A stretch of 64,000 nucleotides of DNA from Gigaspora rosea (taxonomy: Eukaryota; Glomeromycota; Glomeromycetes; Diversisporales; Gigasporaceae). Shown here in pieces: positions 29,411 through 41,035 of the stretch. Positions within the stretch are counted from its first letter, which is position 1. Each line of letters starts with the position of its first letter. Below the pieces are notes generated by a model. That model ran no database searches and was not told the DNA's origin. It saw only the letters and a list, made by a program, of their open reading frames with translations. The position numbers and the translations under genes were made by a program. The stretch lies in the NCBI GenBank assembly GCA_003550325.1, contig QKWP01001178.1, positions 1-64,000 of the forward strand, written 5' to 3'.

Positions 29411-31030
29411 TTTAGTACTAATTAATATTATTTTAGAATATGACATAAAGACTGATTAATCTAAATATTTAAAGGCCATTTAAAATCATGAGCATACGTT
29501 TAATATGTAATAAAGACACTTAATCCAAATATTTACAATAATCTTTTGTTTTTTTTGAATACTTACTATTTAATTTTATTCTTTGCGTATTAATTTAGAA
29601 AGTAAGAACAAAGAACATTCATTAACGATTTAAGTTTATGAATATTTACTATCCAATCTTGGTGAGCATCAGCAATCTAATTCTTTAGTGAATAACAACT
29701 TTCTTAACAATTATTAATATATTCATCATTATTAATAGATTTGTTTTCTTTTCATTTATCATGTAGCAAGAGCAACTACATTACTATTACCACAAGAGGA
29801 AGACTATATACAACGCTTTCAGATCCGTGGATCACTTAATTGACTTTTTTCTCTCTTTTTTTTTTTTTTAGATAATATTTTCGCTCAAAATAGTTTGTAA
29901 ATATTAGATAATCAAACGGCAAAAGTAAGTTTGGCAAATTGATGTTTCACGATTTTATGAGTGTTGTTCTATTGTGTTAATAATAAAATTAAGTCAAACA
30001 GTAATTTTTTAAAGCAATCATTCTAATATATATTGTGTTCATGATCTTTAGCCACCTTTTGCAAATATTTCTTTTTTACTAAAATGCTTCATTATTATTT
30101 TGCATTTTATACATCATAGCAGATAAAATGTAGAATATATGTAAATGTCAAAAAGTTTTAACTCTATAATAGTCAATTGAGACTCACAAAATAAAGTTAA
30201 CAATTTGGGTTAACAGCAAATTCAGGACGAATAAGTATGCTTTATGGAAATTCGGAACATAAGTAATACAAACAAATTATATATTAATTATGAATAGACA
30301 GATTTCTTGAATATAAAATAGAGTATCTAATAAATAAAAATCGGAAATCTATTGTAGTTTTTGTGCGGTAAATAATTGGGAAAAGTAGGAACAAAATTAA
30401 GGCAATTTATGTTTTACAAATGCCAATAATATAACATACCAGATTAATTTGACTAATAAGAAAAAAAATTAAAAGTTAATTTACATGGATTTATGTGATT
30501 TTTTTTTTTAAAGTTAACAATAATTGGGACATTGCTGATAAAATGGATCAGACAAGACGAAGCAGATATGTATGAAAAAACAAATAATCCTTAATTTTAC
30601 CACTATTGAATTTAGGATTTGGCAACTAAAATTGCATACAATACCGGTTCTTACAGAATAAATCTGAAGAAAGCTTTAATTTTTCCAAAAGAGTTCGTTT
30701 AATAAATGGATGCAATGGGTATTGTTAGAAAAGATTTTACAGAGGAAATTTATTATGATATACAGTATTATCACTAGCATCTGCGTATGCACCATATGAA
30801 TATACTAAGAGTATGAAAAAAAAATTAGATCAAAGCAATTCGTTAAATAATTATTATAATAAAGAAAGGTTTGAAATGATATAGAAGCATGTTATGAAAA
30901 AGACTAGTTGTGTGAAAGAAAGAAGTATGAATACTGTGAAGAAACTCACTAATGTTATTAGAAAACATTGTGATATTTACATACGAAAAAATTTTCAAAA
31001 ATATTTAGTTAAGTTTGAAAACGAAACTAT
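29411..31030. other. Intergenic, no gene recognised
   Basis: AT-rich. Around 30530-30900 composition is slightly more coding-like on the plus strand, but stops and shifts are too frequent to name a family. Confidence 0.4.
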
Positions 31031-31034
31031 AAAG

Positions 31035-31160
31035 GGGAAATTACAAATAAGGGCCAAAAATCGAAAATAATTACAGATAAGGGCCCAAACCGAAAATAAT
31101 TACCGATAGAGGTCCGATATTCGAAAATTATTACTGTATTACAAATAACTGCCCAAATTT
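31035..31160. repeat. Imperfect tandem repeat, about 30-bp unit, four copies
   Basis: Units built on AATTACAAATAAGGGCC...CGAAAAT, recurring with ATAAGGGCCC and ATAGAGGTCCG variants. Confidence 0.6.
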
Positions 31161-31382
31161 ATTGTTAGCTGACAAAATCGATCTAATTATAATAGTAATT
31201 TTTCTCATGATTAGATATGCTGTATATTTTAGAGTTATTATTGCGCTGAATTAAAGAATAATTGCTATATCAAATTGGCGCACAAGTTGATTATAATGTT
31301 TAATACGCAAATCTAATTACATAATTTTTACTATATGATAGACTTATAGCATTAGAACTTTGAAATAAAATCTACATTCTGT

Positions 31383-31500
31383 AATGGCACGTGTACTGTG
31401 GCACGTATATGCACGTTACGTTGGGGTGCGCGGTATACTATGTAAATCAAAACTATATGTGGTATCATATAAAAATCTATTATCGAATTTTTTTAAAAAT
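31383..31500. repeat. CACGT-rich arm of a split inverted repeat
   Basis: GGTATACTATGTAAATCAAA and CTATATGTGGTATCAT recur in reverse complement at 35994-36040, next to the element ending at 35993. A larger element seems to have been split by later insertions. Confidence 0.5.
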
Positions 31501-31529
31501 CTATTATCGAATTTTTTTAATAATTAATA

Positions 31530-32203
31530 TAGTCCGGTGCATAAAGATTTGTACCTCAAATAGCTCTGATTCAAATATTTTTTGTACAAATTAATTTTTG
31601 ATTTTTTTAATTTAATATACCGGATTAATAAAAATAAAATTATTTTGATTATTTTATTGATAAAATAAAAAAATTTATTAATAGTAACTTTTTTTAACAA
31701 TATTTACTATATAATTTACTATAGTAATCTATAGTAATTTATATATACGCATACATAGTAAAAAAAATCAAATTACTTCACTTTAAAGCTTAATTTCTTC
31801 ACAACTAGTAATACAATTTTGCTCAAATTTTAACCATATCTTTATCATATGCACATTAATGCACTTGTGTAGTACAAGCTCATGGTTGCAAAAATATTTA
31901 AAATATTTTTTTTTTTAAAAAAAATTTTTCCTTTTTTTCTTGAATACAGCAAATTGTACATGCAAAATTATTATAATAAAACAATGTTAAACCAATAAAA
32001 ATAATATAATAAGTTAGATTAAAACCTATTTTATTTGATATTAAAAAATTTTTAATAATTAATCAAAAATATAATAAGTTAGATTAAAACCTATTTTATT
32101 TGATATTAAAAAATTTTTAATAATTAATCAAAAATATAAAAACTTTTACTAAGAGTTAAATTTATAAAACTTTTTGAGGTACAAATCTTTATGCACTGGA
32201 CCA
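31530..32203. mobile_element. Tc1/mariner-like MITE, TA flanks
   Basis: The ends TAGTCCGGTGCATAAAGATT and, in reverse complement, TGGTCCAGTGCATAAAGATT are flanked by TA. Contains a two-copy 65-bp tandem repeat at 32006-32135. Confidence 0.7.
32006..32135. repeat. Exact-looking 65-bp tandem duplication
   Basis: The unit begins ATAATAAGTTAGATTAAAAC and ends AATTAATCAAAAAT; the second copy starts at 32071. Confidence 0.85.
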
Positions 32204-32218
32204 TACAAATTTTTAAAT

Positions 32219-32531
32219 AGATGTACAACCCTAATGGTTCGATAGTTTTGGATAAAACTTCACAAAGACAAGTATTACATCCTTACAAACAAAGGTATAG
32301 AGCATTTCTTTAAATAAAACTAAATTTACCCCTTTCTTGCTGCTTTTTTTTTTAAAAAAAAACACCCTTTCTTTTTGCTACTTTTTTTAAGAAAAAAAAA
32401 ATACATAGCATATTACAGTTTTTTCATGTTTAAATAAATAAAATGATTCTATAGCCTTGTTTGTAGAGATGTAATACTAGTCCTTGCGAAAATTTATTCA
32501 AAACTATCGAACCGTTAGGGCAGTACATCTA
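32219..32531. mobile_element. TIR element, AGATGTAC ends
   Basis: AGATGTACAACCCTAATGGT plus TCGATAGTTTTG against CAAAACTATCGAACCGTTAG and GGCAGTACATCT. Confidence 0.65.
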
Positions 32532-32532
32532 T

Positions 32533-32916
32533 TTAAGGGTAGGGTGTACAAATTTCCAATTTCATATAAAATTGATTGTAGATCAACTTTGTGTAACCAA
32601 TTTATATAATATCATATGATTTACATGTAAACATCATATGATCTGACCAATCAATTCTTTGTACAACCTACAAAAATCATATAGCATCCTACAAAAATTT
32701 AATTATATATAAAGTTGATTTTTTTTAAAGCAATGGATATTGCACAACCTCATTATTATAAACAAACTATTTAAAACTATCTATTATATAAATTTTATAC
32801 GAATTAATCAAAATCTTAAAAAAATTTATCAGAAGCATTTTTTTATTTACTATATAAAAATCTAGTATACCACGTAGATTATATGAAAAATGATCTACGT
32901 TCACCCTACTCTTAAA
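32533..32916. mobile_element. TIR element, TTAAGGGTAGGGTG ends, copy 1
   Basis: TTAAGGGTAGGGTGTACA against TTCACCCTACTCTTAA. A second copy of the family lies at 50156-50520 with the same ends and an ATGATCTACATTCACCCTAC-type right arm. Confidence 0.65.
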
Positions 32917-32946
32917 ATTTGAAAAAAATTCGATAATAGATTTTTA

Positions 32947-34218
32947 CTAGCATCAGGGCACGTCCTTATGTCCATGCTATAGTTAATTATAAGAGAAAGT
33001 TGCACACAGGTATTAGAACATGACTTTATATTAATAGATATATAAATAATATAAACACTTTAGTATAATTTAGTAGTAAAGTAGGCAGCTAGTTCAATCA
33101 AATTGCTAAAATAAATCATATTAGATTAACTTTAAAAAAAATACAGGTTCTGTTGTTTGTAATTTATAGTTCCCTTTTGATTAGCTGTGCTTACTAATAT
33201 TGTTAATAGTATATAGAACTGTCGTTAAAAGTACTGCTCAATTTTACTTGAACTATACTATAACAACTAAAAGTTTAGACTTTTATTATGTTGAAATGCC
33301 AATGTAAATGCTTTAAATAATAACTTGTAAAATTATGAATCATGTAGGAAAATTTGTAATTTATCGGCTTCATTGTACTCAAGTCCTAATATGAAAAATA
33401 TTAGTTAATGCAATAACCATCTATACAGCATAGCGGGCTTTTATTCTGATTGGATAATTTTTGTAGATCATTTCGTGATTTTACAAAATCTGATTGGCTT
33501 ATAGATTTATATTAAGAACGAGCCGAAGTAAATATTTTGTAAGATTAAATAAAAAGATACACTTATTTAAATTTAAGAATTACAATGATTTATTATCCCT
33601 TAGATTGTAGTAGAACACAGGCAAATTTGCCTGCGTTTTTGCACTTTTTTAGCTCTGATTTACTTTTTTAAAATGCTAAAATAATTAAATAAAACTTTGT
33701 ACAGTTATATTTGAAAATAAGGATTACTTTTTTGCAAAATTAGTTTTTATATTATAAGAAAATAAATTATAGTTACATATAAGCTGAAAATAGATAATTT
33801 TAAGAAAAATTTTTTTAAAAAATTTTATTACAATTTTTCTGCGATCTTATTTAGTTTTAGTTTTAGAACTATAGTTCTTAAGACAATATTGTAGTTTATA
33901 TAAAGGATGACAACTTTCATTATTGCAACTTTAATGATTTACTTGTAAAAATTAAGACTTGTATTAGAAGTAAAGATTTTTTTTATAGACGGGAACATAT
34001 AAAATTTGAAAAAATCTAAAGAAAAATTTTAATAGTAAAAATGCCAATACAAGAACTTTAAACATTTATTATATTAAAGTTTTCTAATGATTTTAAAAAA
34101 ATTTTATAACAAAGTTACTAAAACAAAACTTAAAGAATATTTTTTACTTAGAAAAGATATGGCTAAAATCAATATTTAAAATTTTATTAAAAATTTTAAA
34201 ATACGCAGGCAAATTTGC
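32947..34218. other. Intergenic up to the gap, TIR remnants, no gene
   Basis: 33616-33634 has the GGCAAATTTGCC palindrome end motif also seen at 21512 and again at 34205 just before the gap, so 33610 to the gap is probably another copy of that element family. CATAGCGGGCTTTTATTCTG at about 33430 pairs with sequence near 35360-35380. Confidence 0.4.
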
Positions 34219-34785
34219 NNNNNNNNNNNNNNNNNNNNNNNNNNNNNNNNNNNNNNNNNNNNNNNNNNNNNNNNNNNNNNNNNNNNNNNNNNNNNNNNNN
34301 NNNNNNNNNNNNNNNNNNNNNNNNNNNNNNNNNNNNNNNNNNNNNNNNNNNNNNNNNNNNNNNNNNNNNNNNNNNNNNNNNNNNNNNNNNNNNNNNNNNN
34401 NNNNNNNNNNNNNNNNNNNNNNNNNNNNNNNNNNNNNNNNNNNNNNNNNNNNNNNNNNNNNNNNNNNNNNNNNNNNNNNNNNNNNNNNNNNNNNNNNNNN
34501 NNNNNNNNNNNNNNNNNNNNNNNNNNNNNNNNNNNNNNNNNNNNNNNNNNNNNNNNNNNNNNNNNNNNNNNNNNNNNNNNNNNNNNNNNNNNNNNNNNNN
34601 NNNNNNNNNNNNNNNNNNNNNNNNNNNNNNNNNNNNNNNNNNNNNNNNNNNNNNNNNNNNNNNNNNNNNNNNNNNNNNNNNNNNNNNNNNNNNNNNNNNN
34701 NNNNNNNNNNNNNNNNNNNNNNNNNNNNNNNNNNNNNNNNNNNNNNNNNNNNNNNNNNNNNNNNNNNNNNNNNNNNNNNNNNNNN
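34219..34785. other. Assembly gap (N), 567 bases
   Basis: Run of N starting inside a palindromic TIR; apparent open frames across it are artefacts. Confidence 1.
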
Positions 34786-35381
34786 GTTCTCATGATTATT
34801 CCTCTGTTTTCATGTTTTTAAGCCCAATATACTCTATACGCTATGTTTAATATTCAAACCCCACATATTCGACGCTTCTTTTACATATTTTAACACCTTA
34901 ATTACAATACTCCTCCACATTTAGACATTCACCTTTCTCAATGCACTAGATCTTAGGCTGATATACTAAAAGAAAGACAAGTAAAACAAATAAAAGCAAA
35001 AAAAAAAACTTTGTTGCTTTATTTACTGATTTAACAATCCATACCTTTGTCTACTACCAAAAAAATTGTTCTTTATTTGAGTTCCTCTTGCTTGTCTACC
35101 AAGTATGGCATTTCAACATATTTGTTAACGTACACCCTATTCAAGGGTGAAATATGTTGCTTCTCATTTAACTTCCGAATTACTTTGCGGATTACCAAAT
35201 TACTTTGACAGTTTATAAAGTAAGACGTGAACTTCCTAATTTTTTTTGTCTTACACTCTAGGAATTCGTATTCGTGGCTCCGAATTCAATCTTGTGACAG
35301 AAAATCGTTACTTTAATAAGGCTTTCTTATGATAAGATGATCTTCAAAAATCAGCCAATCATAATAAGGCCCGCTATGCTC
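34786..35381. other. Intergenic, no gene
   Basis: No coding pattern. 35340-35380 carries CCAATCATAATAAGGCCCGC, the partner of the 33430 arm. Confidence 0.4.
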
Positions 35382-35993
35382 ATCTATACTACTAAAGTTT
35401 TAATGTTTGTCTGTCACGTTTAAACAATCTGATTGGTGACATGCTTCACCATTTTCGTTTGCTCTACTCCTACGTTTTTGCGCGGCATTAATTTCTCTTT
35501 GTTCTTGTGTTAAAAGGTTATTTTTCTACATGGCATAACAGATAAACAAGTAAGCGACTTTTTTTTTGGAAAAGTGCAAAAATGAGAAATAAGAAATCAA
35601 GCACTTAATTAGTTAGCAAGGATCACGCGCGCTGCTTGTTAGGATATAAACAAACGGCGGAGTTTGAAACGTTCTTTTTTTATATATTTTATTATATACG
35701 CATAGCGAGGACTCTACTGTACAGCACTGGACATGTATTCCAGTTACGTGTACACTTGTTAGTCAGCTATAAAGATCAATACGGATCAATCTGATGTTTA
35801 GTCTTTGCGTCGTTACGATCATTCTGATTTAAAATGCTTCTAACTTACGGTTTTTTTTGACTCAGGTAATAAGTGCATATGTAGATCACATGATGTAGAT
35901 CACCTGATAACGATCCAGATCACGGTACCCAAATTCGACCAATCAGATTGTTTAAACGTGACAGACAGACATTAAAACTTTAGTAATATAGAT
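35382..35993. mobile_element. TIR element with TCTATAYTACTAAAGT ends (Helitron-like or MITE)
   Basis: The ends ATCTATACTACTAAAGTTTT and, in reverse complement, ATCTATATTACTAAAGTTTT pair over about 56 bp through CTGTCACGTTTAAACAATCT. The TCTATA...TTAAA style resembles ends of Helitron-type elements, but the long TIR argues for a MITE. Class unresolved. Confidence 0.6.
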
Positions 35994-37079
35994 ATGATAC
36001 CACATATAGTTTTAATTTACATAGTATACCGCGCACCCCAGCATTACATGATTAAAATGATATGTATCAGCACGTTGCGCATGTTCAGAATGGCACGTGT
36101 AAGCTTTTTATACGGAATGGCACGTATTCGGGATGATACATATAGGCTTGTTGATTGGAATTACTCGTATGGCCAATAAAATCGCAGGATCAGGTGTAAT
36201 GCAAAAATTCAAAACAACTGACTTTTTTAAAAAATCCTCTGTATCTCAAAATCTCGTCTATGAAAAAGCACTTTAATTTCTAATAAAAAAATTCCTTGCA
36301 AAATTTTGCTATAGGCATGTTTGCTATGATACCAACCCTTCACAATTATATCATACTCTAACTAACTAATCGAGTTCACTCTTACTTATAACTCGTAAGA
36401 AATATATGCACGTGAACTTACGTGTGCCCGACCGTGCCAAACCCTGTGAATTTTGGCTTAGTAAAGTGCAGCAAAACCCGGTCCATTTACAGTCCAAAAC
36501 CGGGCAGACGGTCCAATTCGGTCCATTTTAGTCGTGCCAACACGAAATTCACACGTGAAACCCGGTTCTCTGGCCGTTCCACACATATCGGCCGATTTGT
36601 TTCAACCCCAAAATCAACCAATCATGATTGAGGATTATCAAAGAAATTTCGTACTTAAAATTTATTACAGTACGAATTTTCATAAGAACGGCCTTTTTAA
36701 CTAACCTTGTGTTTATAATTAAATACGTAGAAAATTATGGTGCTTATATATTTAATTATAAACCAAATATGTGTTAAAAAGGTCAGTTTTTAAAAATCTG
36801 CTTCCGAGTTTATCCTTGAAGTTGCCAACCCATCATAAACCCATCATTCTCCTCCTAAAACACCCGAATATTTCAACAAACGGTAAAAGCACGTCTTTCT
36901 ACAGCATAGCATAGCTCTTTTATTGAGCTTTATTGGTTTTTTTTTTAACTTGTCTAGACGTCAAAGAAGCTCTTTTGTTAGTTGTAATAAGTGCTTCATT
37001 TGTTAGTTTTTCAACGTCACTTAGGAGCAAATTTTCGTGTAACAGTTTATCGAAAAAAGGCCCAAAAAATCAAATCAGC
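35994..37079. repeat. Repeat-rich DNA: split arm, AGGTGTAA fragment, CACGTG block; no gene
   Basis: 35994-36040 is the partner of 31440-31476. 36184-36240 resembles the arm of the 13365 element (GGATCAGGTGTAATGCAAAA). 36410-36630 is the CACGTG/CGGT dispersed repeat also present at 13980 and 61790. None of these open frames is credible as a gene. Confidence 0.5.
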
Positions 37080-37884
37080 CGATATGAGAGCACCATAGAA
37101 ACACGTGCATATCCGGATGGATTTTTTTATAGGGAAGGTGGTTTCAGTAAAATCTATAAAGCAATGTGGAAATTGGCAAAATTGGATTATAGGATAATAT
37201 TAACAAAATTTCATATATCATGTCAAATGCGATGCCATACTAAAATGCTTAAAGAATTCAAATAAACTTGGAAAATTTTTCTTAAAGAAGCACAAAATCA
37301 TATAAAAATTAGAACAAATACTATTATAGATGTTTCGGTGTAACTAAGCTTGAGATAATAATTATGCATTAATTTTAATTTTCAATATAGATTAAGGATA
37401 AATTGCTTTACATCCAATCGTTATGTGAACCATTATATGATATGCATCGTCGTGATCTAATTCATAAAACTTGCATAGTGGTAATGTATTGGTTGATAAA
37501 ACCAATGTTATCTCGTACTTTTTGGTTTTACCGGTCCTGTTGAAGATAATCTTTTTTTTTAAACTTTATGGAATTTTACAATTTTTGTCATCTAAATTGT
37601 TGTACATACAAAAGCTTCAGAAGTTTATAATTTGGAATTCTAATTCTGGAAATATTTAATCAAACAACGCCATTTATTATAGAGCACATGATATTTATAT
37701 GTGGACAAGGTCGGGAAAGACTTTAATGTACCAAAATTTTCAAACACATATCCATGACTGTTTAAATAGTGACCCTCATCAACGTCTAAATGATAAGGAA
37801 ATCTACAATTTTGTTAATCGTGAAATATTCGATTTTATGAAAATCCGAGTTCATATAGCCAATATTCAAATAAGTTCAAGATAA
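37080..37884 (+). pseudogene. Protein kinase pseudogene
   Basis: Plus strand. A degenerate glycine loop REGGFSKIYKAMW lies at about 37130-37165. The catalytic loop region HRRDLIHK is at about 37447-37470 and LHSGNVLVDKTNVIS follows in a shifted frame (37466-37516), then VLPVLL/FTGPVEDN in alternate frames. A C-lobe piece DCLNSDPHQRLNDKEIYNFV lies at 37756-37815. Stops and shifts separate the pieces. It is of the same family as the Glomeromycotina kinases elsewhere in the window. Confidence 0.6.
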
Positions 37885-40208
37885 TATGAATGCATCTATC
37901 TTAATTCGAGAATTGCATTCGCACTAGTCAAATAACAGATTTTATAAATTCAATTACATAAGGAGAAAGATTTTAAATTTGAATATAAAACAAGTTTCTA
38001 ATTAGAACATTATTTAAATGATTATGATATAATGAAAGACTAGAAATTGTGAGATATAGTTCTTATAACAATAATACAAGGTTAAGGGTAACAGTTTTTC
38101 TTTGTAGTAAACGAATGGGATTGTGATGTTTCTGCAATTCGTCAGGTATACAATAGCCACCAAATTAATATTTACTTTTATTAGTTGCGTAATGTGACTA
38201 TATTGTAGATTGTAGAATGTAGTACACTTGGATATACGCACGTTTAATGGTAATAAAGTCTAACGATAGTTATTGCTTTTAAAGTTAATAGTGATTAGAA
38301 CAGGTTCATATAATAACTTTAACACACGATTTAAAATATTTCATTTCATTCAGTCCAATATCCAATAACCCCCCAACAAGCATAAATTGAGCTAAGCCCG
38401 GTGAAACAGTAATCAAACGAATATCCATTTATACATATAAAGAAGGAAATAAAATAATAATAATGAATAAAAATGAAGAAAGCAAGTAGAACCGAGGAAA
38501 TCACGAGCTAACCGTGACAGTACCATTTATTATCATTGCTTTTTAAATTTATGATGATTGCAAGTTGTTTATATCTCATTTCTACGCACTACTGTACAAT
38601 CTTATCAATTTTAGCCAATTAATTGTATAAACTTTTCTATTTTAAAACTCGTCCATAACGAAGCCATATTTGTCGCATTTGGTTGGTCTACATGATCTTT
38701 ATGAACATTTTGAGATTTCTTAGCAAATTATGCGTTTATTCAGAGTTCCATTTGATATTGAAAACGAATGGCATGCATTATATCAATGCATATATAATTG
38801 ATGTCGTGGATTCGTTTACAAGATTAGCACGGCTATGGCTATTTGCCGTAAGAACCGTGAACTGTAATTAAATAATGCCACATTATCGTTGAAGATTTGT
38901 AAGAGTGTAATGAAAGATTGTGATATTGAGAAAACAGCAATGAAGAATCTTGAATAAATATAAATTTTTGGTCAAATTCATGATAACAGATAATGGCTAA
39001 CTTTTTACTATTAATATTTAAATAATTATCTGAATATTAGTCAGATATCAAATCTGTTTATTGGTCTAAATTATCTGGATAAATCAGATATGAATAAACA
39101 GATAACAGATTTATCTGAAATGGATCTCTAATTACATAGAATAATAGAAACAAGATGTCCATTGAAGAATTCAATAATAGCACTATTAGCAATTATTCCA
39201 ACCATATTGACAGTGATTTAAAATAATATAGTACCAAAACAACAAAGTCTATACTTGTGAGTTCTAACTCTAGTAATAGGCAATTCCAAATATAATTTAC
39301 ACAAAAGAAAAGAAACAAAATGCCTAATAAAAAATCCACTAGTAACAAGTAATTCCAATTACAGCAATACTTCAAAATGACACTATATCAAAAGCAACAA
39401 AACTATTCTAATATTGACTATATTTAAAAAAGAGAAAAATATAGTAGTTAACCATTAAGTAAAAAAATTAGCACATTACAATATTATATAAAATAAAAGA
39501 AACAAGATGTTCAATAAAGAATCCAATAATAGCATCATTATACAGGTTCAAATTTTTATTATAAAAGGCTGACATAAAGAAGACTAATAGATAAAATATA
39601 TAAAAACTATTTTTTTTAAGGTAAGGTCCTGCTTTCAGACTTTATTAAGTATATACATATATTAGTATATTGTCGATTTTCTATATACTAATACAAAGTA
39701 CCTTAATTATTTCTAATCTAAACCTACCAGAGTAGTCCATGTTCCACTTTTATATAAAATCTGAAATTCTATACTGCTTATAGGGTGGTTGGATCTTTAA
39801 TTCATTTATATTCTCTGCATATCTTACATGCTATTATACTAAACTTCAACTAGCTAAATAGCGATTATAGTTGTAATCTTATTATTATTTTTTGAATCAA
39901 TATACAAATAACATGTTCTAGCTATCCGCCGCATTCTAGACCGATGTATCTTTTTGCCTACATAAAAATGAATAGATAATTAAAGTTTTAAGTTCTTAAC
40001 ATTAAATTTAAAAATTTTTTCTCCTTATTCAGTTTTTCCAGGATTGATCCATATCGAAATCAAAACTACCCATTTTTATATGTTGTATATTTGCCAAATA
40101 AACAACCACATTTTTGTATAACGATCGGAACTGTTTAATGCATAAAATTGTCCCATAGTTCTACTGAATTAAATGGTTAACATAGTTAATGATTAGGATT
40201 TTTCTAGG
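37885..40208. other. Intergenic, no gene recognised
   Basis: AT-rich; short open frames lack support. Around 38960-39120 AGATAACAGATT/ATCTGA motifs recur, and ATAATAGAAACAAGATGTCCA at 39142 recurs as AAAAGAAACAAGATGTTCAA at 39494, suggesting decayed repeats. Confidence 0.4.
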
Positions 40209-40210
40209 TA

Positions 40211-40613
40211 TGGTGCTGGAAGCCTATACTCAACGAATGCACAAAGTGTTTCAATTTTGGTGTAGCTATAGCTTTTTATTTAAGAAGTTTTAAACAAAAC
40301 TGACTGGTAACTTTGTAGATCTATATCAGCTCTATATGTGTGTCAAATATCTTTCAAACTTTTATCACTGTAATGAGTTGATGCATTTTGAAAATTGAAA
40401 TTTTATATGTAAATTTATAAATTTCAATTTTCAAATGCATCAACTCTTTACAGTGATAAGATTTTGAAAAGATATTTTGCACACATATAGAGCTGATATA
40501 GCTCTACAAAGTTACCAGTCAGATTTTTTTAAAAACCTCTTCGATGAAAACCTATAGGTATTCCAAAAATTGAAACACTTTGCGTAACCGTTGAGTATAT
40601 GCTTCCAGCACCA
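40211..40613. mobile_element. Foldback element, TGGTGCTGGAAGC ends, TA flanks
   Basis: TA-TGGTGCTGGAAGC at the left and GCTTCCAGCACCA-TA at the right; the arms (about 200 bp each) pair through CTATATCAGCTCTATATGTG and AGTTGATGCATTTTGAAAAT to the centre near 40415. TA flanks suggest Tc1/mariner-type mobilisation. Confidence 0.8.
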
Positions 40614-40615
40614 TA

Positions 40616-41035
40616 GTTCAAATCCCTATTTTTTTTTTTTTTTGAAGATGAACTCCAGCTTTCATTTTAAATAATATCAAGAAAATTTGACTATTTTAGC
40701 GGATTATATTTATAATCATATTCAATAATATCTATACCAACTGCTAAAGTAAATTCGTCTGTGAGTAAAATTTTATTTATTGTAATACCTTTGTTAGAAA
40801 AAGAACGTTGGTCAAATTATAAATCCACATAAACATTTATGTAAAATTATAGATATTCCATATCGCAACCCATAATAATCTTATTTTATTAACTAAAATG
40901 TATCAAAAGAATTTGTTCTACTTATATTACTGTTCTAATTTTCTACGAATAAATTTCAAAAGTACATGAATCTTTGCTTGCTCGAGTTTTTTCGAATTAC
41001 TAAAGGCGGGGTGTTTTTTTTTTGCTAGTATATAA
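40616..41035. other. Intergenic, no gene
   Basis: 3' flank of the Sel1 gene; no coding pattern. Confidence 0.5.

Larger units (their letters stand above)
31496..32946. mobile_element. TIR element holding three smaller TIR elements
   Basis: AAAAATCTATTATCGAATTT at the left and AAATTCGATAATAGATTTTT at the right pair. Nested inside in series are 31530-32203, 32219-32531 and 32533-32916. No genes. Confidence 0.6.

Noticed and set aside
34176..34850. Long open frames across the second N run
   Set aside because: Same artefact of N bases.
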